Origin: Rosenbergiella metrosideri
Lineage (GTDB): Bacteria; Pseudomonadota; Gammaproteobacteria; Enterobacterales; Enterobacteriaceae
Reading direction: 5' to 3'
DNA: 64,000 nt
Assembly (NCBI RefSeq): GCF_022602565.1
Contig: NZ_JALBCV010000005.1
Coordinates: 1 to 64,000, forward strand
Under the pieces are notes generated by a model. That model saw only the letters and a list, made by a program, of their open reading frames with translations. It was not told the DNA's origin and ran no database searches. This document shows, piece after piece, positions 18,195-27,700 of the stretch. The first letter of the stretch is position 1; each line of letters starts with the position of its first letter. The position numbers and the translations under genes were made by a program.

Positions 18195-19334
18195 TTAAGC
18201 CAGTTCAGGTGTTTCCCAAAGATTTAATTTCACACCAATATTGCGTTGCAGCGCATTTCGGTACAGCACGGTTCCCCATGCCACATCTTCAACGGGCATA
18301 CCTCCGACAGACATAATGATTATTTCATCGTTATTTTTTCGACCGGGTGCTTCGCCTGCGATAATTTGGCTAATATCTTCGATTTGATCGGCGGTCAGTG
18401 CGCCTTCCGCGAGCATATCCATAAAGCGGACGCCAATAATGGGGATGGTGTTGTGAGCGGGCTTAGGCACCTCTTCGAACCAAGCATTATAAAGGCCCGT
18501 ATTATCAAGGACCTTTCGTACATCAGCCCGTTCCATTCCTTCATCTAGGGCACAGAGGGCGGGCATTGCTAAAAAGGCTCCGGCTTTTACCCATTCGCGT
18601 TTCACAATGGGATAAGTGGAGGCATCGCCCGTTTCGCCGGAGCTACAGTAAGCGACCAGATCGCTGTCGCGTACGACTTCTTCAAGCGTGTCGACGATTT
18701 GGATAGTAGTAACTTGAGGGTAGCTATTTTTTAGCCAAGCGATAAATGCATCGAGACTTGCCGCACCGCGACCTTTGACTTTTACAGTGTCGACGTTGGG
18801 ACAGACAGAAAGAAATGCGGCAATGGTTGTTTTACCCATGACGCCAGGCCCCAATAGCCCAATTACGCGGGAATTCTGCCTAGCAAGGTATTTAGCCCCC
18901 ACGCCAGGAATTGCACCCGTCCGGTACGCCGATAATAAATTAGCTGACATATGCGCCAACGGCGCACCGGTATCTGCATCGTTTAGGGTAAACAGTAATA
19001 TCGAGCGTGGTAAGCCTTTTTCTCGGTTAGCGATATTGGAGCTATACCACTTAACACCCGCCGTTTGGAAATTTCCACCTAAGTATGCAGGCATCGCCAT
19101 CATACGTCGGTCTGCCGTCGGTTTCGGCATCGTTGGGAAGGGTGAATTTTCCGGAAATGTGACCATCGCACCATGGGAATCATTATTCGGTCCGGCCATT
19201 CGGTAGTCACCGTGGTAGAGTAATTTGAACATCTCTTCCATGCTGGTAATACAGGCGGGCATATCGGTAACGCCCGCACGGATCATGTCTTGCTCAGAGA
19301 GATATAAAAAATCAATTCTTGTTGAATCAGTCAT
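18195..19334 (-). CDS. Ornithine cyclodeaminase / mu-crystallin family protein (tyramine-oxidase-subunit-B-like)
   Basis: The 379-aa protein has the ornithine cyclodeaminase fold: MAMPAYLGG, LLSAYRTGAIPGVGAKYLAR (substrate side) and GLLGPGVMGKTTIAAFL as the Rossmann NAD(P)-binding motif near residue 165. Proteins with the same N-terminus (IDFLYLSEQDMI, YRMAGPNNDSHGAM) are often annotated tyramine oxidase subunit B, although the biochemistry of that label is weak. First gene of the catabolic operon, reading away from the AraC regulator. ATG 19334 is chosen with GAGG 8 nt upstream. Likely acts on an amino acid or imino acid together with the oxidoreductase downstream; substrate unknown. Confidence 0.8.
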   Translation of the reverse strand: MTDSTRIDFLYLSEQDMIRAGVTDMPACITSMEEMFKLLYHGDYRMAGPNNDSHGAMVTFPENSPFPTMPKPTADRRMMAMPAYLGGNFQTAGVKWYSSNIANREKGLPRSILLFTLNDADTGAPLAHMSANLLSAYRTGAIPGVGAKYLARQNSRVIGLLGPGVMGKTTIAAFLSVCPNVDTVKVKGRGAASLDAFIAWLKNSYPQVTTIQIVDTLEEVVRDSDLVAYCSSGETGDASTYPIVKREWVKAGAFLAMPALCALDEGMERADVRKVLDNTGLYNAWFEEVPKPAHNTIPIIGVRFMDMLAEGALTADQIEDISQIIAGEAPGRKNNDEIIIMSVGGMPVEDVAWGTVLYRNALQRNIGVKLNLWETPELA

Positions 19335-19517
19335 TGCCACCACCTCACTCAGAATTTATTCGCCAGAAAAGATCTCTGTTAGCTCCGTCGCCTAGTTAGT
19401 GACAGTCGCTGTTTATAGAAATAGCCTGATGTGTTTTGGGATGTATTGAATATTTGCGACAGGGCTTGGATTAATGGTGTGGAAGTTGCATTGGGAGTAA
19501 GCCAGTAGACTTTTATA

Positions 19518-20360
19518 ATGGGTATGACAATGAAAAATAGCCCGATCCTTAAAGAGAAAAAATTCCATCCTGAACAGCCGTGGTTTGTCTTAAATACGTC
19601 GCATTATTTTTGGCAGACGAATGCAACGTTACCCGAAATATCGCATTTCTATAGTTTTAAGACGAGTCAACAAGCAACGTTCACTTTGGCGATTCCTGAC
19701 GGTTGTATCGATATATTATTTGATTGTCATCCACAGTTTCCGACGGCTCGAATTTGCGGTACGACGTTGGAGGCACGTAACGCCTATTTAACCGAAGAAC
19801 GGCTTTATTTCGGCGTACGTTTTAGCGCAGGCGTCATTCCTGACTTCTTAGATGCTTATGCTGATGATATTCCGGATAATGAGTTTAATTTGCTCGATGC
19901 CGCTCCCCAAGGAAAAATGATCTTTTCGAGGATTATTGAGGCAAAAGACTTTGCCTCGAAGATTACGTTATTTCAGCAGTACTTTAGTCGTTATTTAACG
20001 CGTAAAAACTCTAGGGTTACGCAATCAGTGATGCAAGAAATTCATGCTGCAGAGGGGAATGTTCGTATCGATCAATTAGCAAATCTAACGGGTTACAGTT
20101 GCCGAACCATACAACGTCAGTTCAAGCATGATATCGGTTTATCGCCAAAAACCTTCAGCCGGATTGTTCGCTGTCAGTCAGCGTTAAATCGTATCCATGA
20201 TGCAGTGACCTGCTCCCATGGTGACATTCCCTACGAGTTAGGATTCAGTGATCAATCCCATTTTTTACGAGAATTTAAGCGTTTTAGTAGTACAACCCCG
20301 ACGCATTATTTGAATCAGATTACGGCCCATCATTATGGCCAACGATTAGTCGATCCGTAG
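19518..20360 (+). CDS. AraC-family transcriptional regulator
   Basis: The 280-aa protein has a C-terminal AraC DNA-binding domain with two helix-turn-helix units: IDQLANLTGYSCRTIQRQFK and the signature IPYELGFSDQSHFLREFKRF. The N-terminal half, PDGCIDILFDCHPQF, resembles the sensor domain of AraC regulators annotated DUF6597 type. Divergent from the ornithine-cyclodeaminase operon and directly upstream of the APC permease, so it is the probable activator of both. The start among ATG 19518, 19524 and 19530 is uncertain because no clear ribosome-binding site precedes the first. Confidence 0.85.
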   Translation: MGMTMKNSPILKEKKFHPEQPWFVLNTSHYFWQTNATLPEISHFYSFKTSQQATFTLAIPDGCIDILFDCHPQFPTARICGTTLEARNAYLTEERLYFGVRFSAGVIPDFLDAYADDIPDNEFNLLDAAPQGKMIFSRIIEAKDFASKITLFQQYFSRYLTRKNSRVTQSVMQEIHAAEGNVRIDQLANLTGYSCRTIQRQFKHDIGLSPKTFSRIVRCQSALNRIHDAVTCSHGDIPYELGFSDQSHFLREFKRFSSTTPTHYLNQITAHHYGQRLVDP

Positions 20361-20500
20361 CACTAAAGCAGTGCATGTTTGCACTCGAGGTATGTCGTAA
20401 TTTTTCTATCAGAATCTGAAAGCCTAGAGAATGATGAGTTCATCGTGGCAGGCTAATGAGGGAATTCTCATTGGCGCGCCTTTCTCACTCAGGGGCAATG

Positions 20501-21895
20501 ATGATGGAAAGAGAGTCGGGCTTACGCAAAAACACATTGGGCTTATTTTCATTAATTTTTTTTGTTGTGGCTGCCGCCTCACCCCTTACTGGGGTCGTTG
20601 GGGGACTACCCGTTGCCATCGCTGGCGGCAATAGTGCGGGGATTGCGACGTTTTATTTACTCTCTTGCGTTATTTTGATTTTATTTTCGATTGGTTTTTT
20701 GGCGATGAGCCAATACGTAAAAAATTCCGGTGCCTTTTACACTTATATACGTCAAGGATTAGGTGACAACTGGGGCTCTTCAGCCTCAATCATTGCATTA
20801 CTTGCCTATATCTCGATCCAAATCGCTATTGTTGCAATGCTGGGCTATTTTTCTGCTCAACTTATCGCTGAACAATTCTCTCTGGCAGTTCCTTGGTGGT
20901 TATGCAGTATAACGTTTCTTTTAATCACCTGGTGCTTAAGCATTAAACGGGTAGAGGTTGGAGGAAAAATACTCGGCATATTGATGCTTGCTGAGGTGGG
21001 GATTGTGCTGTTAACGGATATCGTTTTGCTGCTCAAACATGGTCATCATCATAGCTTACAGCCGTTTCAGCCCTCTGTCTTTTTACATGGCAATCTAGGG
21101 ATCAGCTTTATATTTACCATTGCTGCTTTTATTGGATTCGAGTCGACCGCTATTTATGCCGAAGAGTGTAAGGATCCTCATAAAACGATCCCTCGAGCAA
21201 CGATCGGCGCATTATTATTGATCACGGCTTTTTTCTGTTTCACAAGCTGGTGTCTGGTCCAAACCTATGGCGCAGAGCAATTAATTCGCCTCGCTCGTAA
21301 AGAGCCTGAAAATTTGATCCTAATGATTACACGCGATAATGTGGGGCAATGGGCAGTCACCGCCATGTCGGTGTTATTAATTAGTAGCTTGTTTGCCGCG
21401 ACCGTCGCTTTTCATAATAATATCTCGCGATATTTATTTAGCATGAGTCGTGATGGCTTGATTTGGCAGGAGCTTTGCAAAATTCACCCGGATAACGGTA
21501 CACCACATCATGCTAGCCACCTTCACAGCGTTATTATGCTGTTATTACTGATAGGCCTCGGGGCAATGAATGTGGATCCTATGATGCATATTTTTGCACT
21601 AGGGTCGGCCATCTCCACGCTTTGTGTCTTACTTTTGCAGCTGGGCGTTTGTGCCGCCGTGATCAATTTTTTCCGTCATCAACGCCATCAGCGGGGTGCT
21701 TGGTCTACCTTTTGGGCCCCTTTACTGTCGTTTTTTGCGATGTTATTTACAGTCCTTCTCGTCATCAATAATTTACCCGTTTTAGTGGGGGGAGAAAGTA
21801 GGATGACCCGGATGATACCGGCAGTGATCGTGATCTGTAGCGTACTGGGGTATTTATGGTCGAAGAGGGTGGAGATTAAAAGGGGCTGTATTTAG
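20501..21895 (+). CDS. APC-family amino acid/amine permease
   Basis: The roughly 464-aa inner-membrane protein has about 12 hydrophobic segments. SPLTGVVGGLPVAIAGG is the unwound helix-1 motif of APC transporters, followed by KNSGAFYTYIRQGLG, and ISFIFTIAAFIGFESTAIYAEEC in helix 6 with the conserved FIGFES. These are typical of amino acid/polyamine-H+ symporters of the YeeF/PuuP-like type. It follows the AraC gene by 140 bp and probably imports the substrate of the divergent oxidase cluster. AGGGG lies 2, 5 and 8 nt before three consecutive in-frame ATGs (20498, 20501, 20504); the upstream frame from 20456 is not supported. Confidence 0.85.
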   Translation: MMERESGLRKNTLGLFSLIFFVVAAASPLTGVVGGLPVAIAGGNSAGIATFYLLSCVILILFSIGFLAMSQYVKNSGAFYTYIRQGLGDNWGSSASIIALLAYISIQIAIVAMLGYFSAQLIAEQFSLAVPWWLCSITFLLITWCLSIKRVEVGGKILGILMLAEVGIVLLTDIVLLLKHGHHHSLQPFQPSVFLHGNLGISFIFTIAAFIGFESTAIYAEECKDPHKTIPRATIGALLLITAFFCFTSWCLVQTYGAEQLIRLARKEPENLILMITRDNVGQWAVTAMSVLLISSLFAATVAFHNNISRYLFSMSRDGLIWQELCKIHPDNGTPHHASHLHSVIMLLLLIGLGAMNVDPMMHIFALGSAISTLCVLLLQLGVCAAVINFFRHQRHQRGAWSTFWAPLLSFFAMLFTVLLVINNLPVLVGGESRMTRMIPAVIVICSVLGYLWSKRVEIKRGCI

Positions 21896-21970
21896 AGGTA
21901 ATTAAACGCAAGCCCTATTATTACCCCTTAAGCCTGTAAAGGTTATCTTACTTCCATAAAGAAAGGCACT

Positions 21971-22032
21971 ATCCTTTCGGATAATGCCTTTCTTTTGAAT
22001 CAGTTACGAATGAAGATTAGTTCATGCCGTAT
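21971..22032. repeat. attL, 62-bp direct repeat of the fis 3' end
   Basis: Perfect copy of 39277-39338. Read on the minus strand it encodes Tyr-Gly-Met-Asn-stop of Fis, then the fis terminator hairpin. The hairpin AAGGCA...TGCCTT is preserved, so this copy may also terminate the upstream APC permease transcript. Confidence 0.93.
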
Positions 22033-22163
22033 GAACAAAATTGCTGTTTTCATCTGTTTTTCAGTGTTTTGGCTTGATAATTAAAATCCATGTAAATCAT
22101 TATCTTATGTGATAATCTTGTCCTCATTGGTATGGGGGTGTTTTGGCTCTTATACCCTACTGT

Positions 22164-22187
22164 GTAGTCACCCGTGTAGTCACTTTT
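22164..22187. other. Candidate integrase arm-type sites, left end
   Basis: GTAGTCA-CCC-GTGTAGTCACTTTT contains two direct GTAGTCA units 12 bp apart, immediately before the integrase gene. The right end has a near-identical pair at 39239-39262 (GTAGTCA-TCC-GTGTAGTCACTTT). Paired short repeats at both ends of the element fit arm-binding sites of a P4-type tyrosine recombinase. Confidence 0.55.
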
Positions 22188-22231
22188 GAGTCTTGAAAAT
22201 AGACATTCTTTGTTGGGAAGAGCTTTGACCT

Positions 22232-23443
22232 ATGGCAGAAATTAATAAGCTAACGGATAAGAAACTTAAAAATTTACTCGATAAACCGAGCGAGAGAATG
22301 TGCTTCTATGCTGATGGGGATGGATTAAATTGTAAGGTGACTACCACAGGGAGTATTACGTGGTACTTCAACTTTCGATTAGGCGGCAGAACGTCTGCTC
22401 CAATTAAATTAAAGCTAGGTAATTACCCAGCGATAACACTTAAAGTTGCTCGGGAAAAAAGGGATGAGTGCAAGTCGTGGCTTGCTCAAGGTAAAGACCC
22501 ACGCCACCAGCTAAAATTGACGACTCAAGAGAGTTTACATCCGGTCACAGTACGCGAAGCTATCGATTACTGGATAAAAGAGTATGCGATGGATAACAGA
22601 GCGAATGTTGAGAAACATATCTCTCAGTTGAATCGTCATATCTATCCCTATATTGGGGATTTTCCCCTAGCTGAGTGTGAAACGCGCTATTGGATCACCT
22701 GTTTTGACCGTATCCGTAAAGAGAGTCCGGTAGCCGCAGGCTACATTTTTCAGATGTGTAAGCAGGCCTTAAAATTCTGTCGCGTCCGACATTATGCAGT
22801 GAGTAAAGTATTGGACGATTTAACGATTAATGATGTGGGTAAAAAGCAGGCGAAGCGTGACCGTATTCATACTGATCAAGAGTTAATCGATATTTGGCAA
22901 TTGACGGAAAGTGACCGTTTTCTACCTTACTATAATCATCTACTGAAGTTACTGATGGTGTTTGGCTGCCGGACCCAAGAAGCACGCTTATCGAACTGGA
23001 GCGAGTGGGATTTGGAAAACTGGGTCTGGACGGTGCCACGCGAACATAGTAAATCAGACACGCGTATTGTTCGTCCCATTCCATTATTACTTCGACCGCT
23101 AATTCTTTCCCTCCACCAGCAGTTTAAACAGACTGGATTGCTGTTGGGAGAAATCAAAGGCTCTGCCAGTGTAAGTCAATGGGGACGGGTATGTTGGCAA
23201 AAGTTAGGGCATGAGCAACCTTGGGGTCTTCATGACTTTAGGCGCTCTCTTGCCACTAAAATGAATGATATGGGGATAGCCCCCCATGTGGTCGAGCAAC
23301 TTTTAGGGCATACCTTGCCGGGCGTAATGGCGATTTATAATCGCAGCCAATATTTACCCGAGAAGCTGGTGGCGCTGAATTTGTGGTGCGAGAAGCTGAT
23401 GCTAATGGCCGAGCCTCAGGAGAATGTGGTGGTGTTAAGGTGA
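22232..23443 (+). CDS. P4-type tyrosine recombinase/integrase
   Basis: The 403-aa protein has the N-terminal DUF4102 arm-binding domain (LTDKKLKNLLDKPSE, YFNFRLGGRTSAPIKLKLG, ITLKVAREKRDECKSWLAQG), a SAM-like core-binding domain (VREAIDYWIKEY) and a C-terminal catalytic domain. The catalytic set is visible: Arg247 in FGCRTQEAR, a Lys near residue 274, His334 and Arg337 in HDFRRSLAT, His360 in LLGH and the nucleophile Tyr369 in AIYNRSQY. It should catalyse site-specific integration and excision of this island at fis. Length is normal and the frame is intact. It lies at the end of the island far from the functional fis copy. Confidence 0.96.
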   Translation: MAEINKLTDKKLKNLLDKPSERMCFYADGDGLNCKVTTTGSITWYFNFRLGGRTSAPIKLKLGNYPAITLKVAREKRDECKSWLAQGKDPRHQLKLTTQESLHPVTVREAIDYWIKEYAMDNRANVEKHISQLNRHIYPYIGDFPLAECETRYWITCFDRIRKESPVAAGYIFQMCKQALKFCRVRHYAVSKVLDDLTINDVGKKQAKRDRIHTDQELIDIWQLTESDRFLPYYNHLLKLLMVFGCRTQEARLSNWSEWDLENWVWTVPREHSKSDTRIVRPIPLLLRPLILSLHQQFKQTGLLLGEIKGSASVSQWGRVCWQKLGHEQPWGLHDFRRSLATKMNDMGIAPHVVEQLLGHTLPGVMAIYNRSQYLPEKLVALNLWCEKLMLMAEPQENVVVLR

Positions 23444-23552
23444 CGATATAGGCTATCTATTAAATTGATGGTTTTGATTGTAAACATCGACAGTATATAT
23501 AGCTAAGTCAATCAATATTGTTTTATTCGATCAAGATTATTAGGAGGCTACA

Positions 23553-23771
23553 ATGAGCCGAAAACCTCTCCCCAAGCCGTCTAAGCGCCCTCGACTTGTT
23601 CAGCGTTTTTTGGCAGGAAAATATATTAATGCCACACACTCTATTTTCGTAGCAATAATCAGAAAAATGGGTCGTTATGTCGGCGTTTTTCTAACTTTAG
23701 ATCTTGTAAAACATCAAACCTATTTATGGATGGAGAACAACGGCTATCTAGACCATAGTTGGCTCAACTAG
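23553..23771 (+). CDS. Small basic protein of unknown function (72 aa)
   Basis: The ORF is short, but GGAGG is placed 5 nt before ATG 23553, which supports it. The product starts MSRKPLPKPSKRPRLVQRF, strongly basic with proline, then a hydrophobic stretch THSIFVAIIRKMGRYVGVFLTLDLV that could be a membrane segment or a buried core. No family recognised. Between integrase and the restriction-modification locus, so it could be an excisionase-like factor or an accessory protein. That is only a guess from position and charge. Confidence 0.6.
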   Translation: MSRKPLPKPSKRPRLVQRFLAGKYINATHSIFVAIIRKMGRYVGVFLTLDLVKHQTYLWMENNGYLDHSWLN

Positions 23772-23865
23772 ACTGAAATCTATGAAGAAATGAATTATTT
23801 AAATAATGACTTTTAATTCGGATATTTACATGGAATGTTTGTGATTATTCAGTCCAGTTGTTATG

Positions 23866-23895
23866 AGAAAGTCGCTTTACATTTGCGGCTTTTTC
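23866..23895 (+). terminator. Rho-independent terminator before the YgjP/hsdR genes
   Basis: GAAAGTCGC and GCGGCTTTTTC pair with one G-T wobble around a TTTACATTT loop, followed by TTTTC. It would end transcripts of the integrase side and meets the convergent YgjP gene. Confidence 0.6.
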
Positions 23896-23933
23896 TTTGT
23901 TTGGGATTGGTACTTGTCATGTTATCCGACCTT

Positions 23934-24710
23934 TCATCTATCATTCTCCTCATTAAACATTCCCGACAGTAGCATCTCTGCCATACCATCCAGACGTTTT
24001 TTAACCTTTTCCCATCCTGGCATAACTTGCCCCATCAGGCGATAAAAGGCGTCGCTGTGGTTATGCTCTGCCACATGGCAAAGTTCATGCAGTAAAACAT
24101 AATCGATACAGTCTGAAGGGGCTTTGACTAGCCAGGGGTTAAGTGTCAGACACCCTTTAGCGGAGCAGTTTCCCCATTGGGTCTGCATTGCTCGCAGACG
24201 GATTGGCGGACGTTCGCTGACCCATAGCGTCTGGGGAACTAAAATATCGAGGCGGCGCTGAAATACCTCTCTGGCGCGTTCCCGGTACCAGTCAGCGAGC
24301 AGGGATTTCACTTTCTCTGCTGATTTATATCTGACCGTGACTTCCAGGCATCCCCGTAACATTTTCACTTTCTGTGGCTGCGTGGGGGATTCAATCACTT
24401 TCAGCTGATATTGCTTGCCTAGATAGTAGTGACTTTCTCCACTCACGTACTGCCGGGGAGTAACATGCACCTGCTGTGCCCTGAAGTCCCGCAATTGCTG
24501 GTATATCCAGCGGCTTCTTTTTTTCAGCGCGCTCAGCACTTCCTGCTCGGTGGTCTCTGGCGGGACGGAAGCCACTACCCGTCCATCTGGATGAACTTTG
24601 ATAAGTAAACGGCCTTTTACCACCCGGCGAGGGACGCACTGGACGGTAATCGACTCACCGGCATACACCAGTTGTAGGGTCGATAAAGATGGTAGTGTTT
24701 TCTCACACAT
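23934..24710 (-). CDS. YgjP-like M48-type metallopeptidase of the restriction-modification locus
   Basis: The 258-aa protein has the YgjP-like (DUF45/WLM) domain with zinc site HELCH at residues 208-212 and a third histidine in AEHNHSDAFY (His218). The RAMQTQWGNCSAKGCLTLNP block just before it is the family signature. Such proteins are frequently encoded with type I restriction-modification genes, but their role there is not established. The gene overlaps the hsdR stop by one base (TAATG), so translation is probably coupled to HsdR. It has no signal peptide, so it acts in the cytoplasm. Confidence 0.85.
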   Translation of the reverse strand: MCEKTLPSLSTLQLVYAGESITVQCVPRRVVKGRLLIKVHPDGRVVASVPPETTEQEVLSALKKRSRWIYQQLRDFRAQQVHVTPRQYVSGESHYYLGKQYQLKVIESPTQPQKVKMLRGCLEVTVRYKSAEKVKSLLADWYRERAREVFQRRLDILVPQTLWVSERPPIRLRAMQTQWGNCSAKGCLTLNPWLVKAPSDCIDYVLLHELCHVAEHNHSDAFYRLMGQVMPGWEKVKKRLDGMAEMLLSGMFNEENDR

Positions 24711-27700
24711 TATTTATTGAGACCCACACGCAGGGTCTGTATCAGGGATTCGGTGATACGGTTCACCTGATTCATCCCCGCTCCGGCTTCCCGGCAAGCC
24801 GCAAACAATAACGGCAGCAGTCGGGTCTTCACCGCTTTTTCAATATCCTGTGGGTTGAGGGAGTTTTCAGCGACGGCACTGATAATAATGTCATCCACCT
24901 CAAAGGCCAGTGTTGTCCATTTGTCCTGCACGTGCTCATCCTGAAGGTCAAATACCTCAGGGAGCTCTTTTTTAAATACGCCGTAGTAGGCCTGAGCATG
25001 TCGGTTATCCGCCAGCACTGTCGGAATATCGCTGAGCTGGCGGGCCTGCACCTGCTGTTCAAACTCCTGAAACAGTAGATATTGCTTTAGGGGATGGTCG
25101 AACAGTTTCTCAGCCTCCTCAATCGCCATACGTAACAGTTTAGAGAAACGCTCCTGAGCATAGGGATCGTCCCGCAGGTCCTGTTCAATCATCTTCGTCA
25201 CGCGGGTTTTGATAATATCGGTTTCGTTGCGCGTTTTGTCGGATTCCCACGTTTCAGGCTGTTCATTTTTGCCCATCAGTCCAACGTTATACACCCCGCC
25301 GGGCTCACGGACTTCCACACCACTGACATGCTTATCTAGCAGCTTTTTTACCTGTTCTGCATAGTCATCGTAGTTGACCTGTTCGCCGCTGACCTGCATC
25401 GCCCATTGGCGCAGACTGGACATCTGCTTCACTGTCTCCTTATAGAGATTACGGTCCTGCTCAGTAAAGCTTTTATCCGCGAAGAAGGTGGCGGACTGTA
25501 GGGCTACTTTTAAACATCCGGCAAAGTCGGTTAATGCTTCAAAGAAATCGTCCCGGGTTTTCTGATGGATATCGGTCAGTTTTCCGTCCCGTTCTTCCAT
25601 CCGGGGAACCAGCACCGCCCGCAGCTGTTCGATGTCTTGCTTATTTTTGACTCCCGCAAAGATGGCCCATAATTGGTTATAGAGGTGGGGCAGGCGCTTG
25701 TATTCGGTACTCATGGCGCTGTAGAGCCCGTCAATGTCGCTAATGTCGTACCCTCCCTGTGTTCGGGAGGCCAGGTCCTGATACTGGCCAATAGTGGTAT
25801 CCAGCTCGGCCAGAATGCCGCGATAATCAATCAGTAGACCAAATTTCTTTAGCGGGTGTAAGCGGTTGACCCGCGCTATTGCTTGGATCAGGTTATGGGA
25901 CTTCAGCGGCTTATCGATATACAGCACGGTATTTTTCGGTTCATCAAAGCCGGTAAGCAGCTTATCCACCACAATCAGTAGTTTCAGGCTATCGTCGGTG
26001 GCAAAACGGCTGATGATGTCGCGGGTATAGGTTGTTTCATCCTGCGAGCCGACATTGTCCTTCCACCACTTTGTCACCTCTGGCTGGCGACTCTCATCCA
26101 CGCTGGTGTTACCTTCCCGGCTATCCGGCGCGCTGATCACCACGGCAGATTCAAATAATCCGGCTTCATCCAGATATTTTTTGTAGCGAATGGCCGAGGC
26201 CTTACTGTCGCAGGCCAACTGTCCCTTCAGCCCTTCATCGATATTTTTTGAAAAGTGGGTAGCGATATCCAGTGCAATCAAGCGGATACGGTCATCGGCA
26301 CTGTACACCTCACCTTTGCGGGCATATTTACGCTTGAGGTCAGCGACCTGCGACTCACTCAGTCCGTCGGTAATACGCTCAAACCAGGCATCAATAGCGC
26401 GGTCGTTTACTTCCAGGTCAGGAATGCGCTCCTCATACAGCAGTGGCGTGACCGCCTGATCTTCCACCGCCCTCTGCATAGTATAGGCGTGGACAATCGG
26501 CCCAAACTTGCTGGTGGTTTTGTCTTCCTTCAGCAGTGGGGTGCCGGTAAAGGCGACAAAGGCGGCATTCGGTAGCGCCAGCTGCATACGGACGTTATTT
26601 TCTCCCCCCTGGCTGCGGTGACCCTCATCAATCAGCACGATGATGTCGGGGCTGGTATTCACGCATTCCGGCAGCTTTGTCGCTGAGTTGAATTTCTGGA
26701 TAAGGGTGAAGATGATGCGCTCCTTACCGGAGCCGATTTGTTTTGCCAGCATCTGGCCGGAGGCAGCCATCGCCTTACTTTTGTCGCCAGTCCCGGATAA
26801 CTCTCCACCGGAAACGAAGGTCTTGCTGAGCTGGCTTTCCAGATCAGTACGGTCGGTGACCACAACAATGCGACACTGCTTCAGGCTGTTATGCAGAATT
26901 AATGCCTTGCTGAGAAACACCATGGTATACGACTTACCTGACCCGGTGGTATGCCAGATAACGCCACCCTCCCGGCCACCATCAGGGCGGCGAGTATTGA
27001 TACGCTCCAGTAGACGTTTAATGCCGAATACCTGCTGATAACGGGCGACAATTTTACCGTTTTTACTATCAAACAGCGTGAAGAAGCGGGTCATCTCCAG
27101 CAGGCGCGATGGGGAGAGCAAGCTGATCAGCAGCTTATCCTGTCCGCTGACGGCCATTTCCCCCCCGGCGATCAGTTGTTGATACCACTGACGGTCTGCC
27201 TGGTTACGATGGGCAAATAGGGCATCCGTTTGTGCCGGCGTCAGAGGAGTATTTCGCAGGGCAAGCATCTGTCCCTCGGTAATATCTTCTTCGCGCCAGG
27301 CGGCCCAAAACTTTATTGGGGTGTGGCAGGTACCGTAGCGGCCATCATGGCCGTTGATGGATAGTAACAGCTGGCTGTAGGCAAACAGCTGAGGAATTTC
27401 ATCGTTACGCTGATTACGTAGGTTCTGGGATATTCCTTCATCCGTGGTAGGGCCCTTATTACCGTGACCGTCCGGGCGCTTCGCTTCAATCACGGCTAGC
27501 GGGATACCGTTGACAAAGCAGACAATATCCGGGCGGCGAGTCTCCACCCCGCCTGAGCGCAGCACGGTAAACTCCTCGGTAAAGTGGAACTGGTTATTCT
27601 CAGGATGAACCCAATCAATCAGTGCAACCGTCGGGTTCACCTTTTTACCGTTAACAAACTCCGTTACGGCAATCCCATAGAGCAGGTGGTTATACATCCG

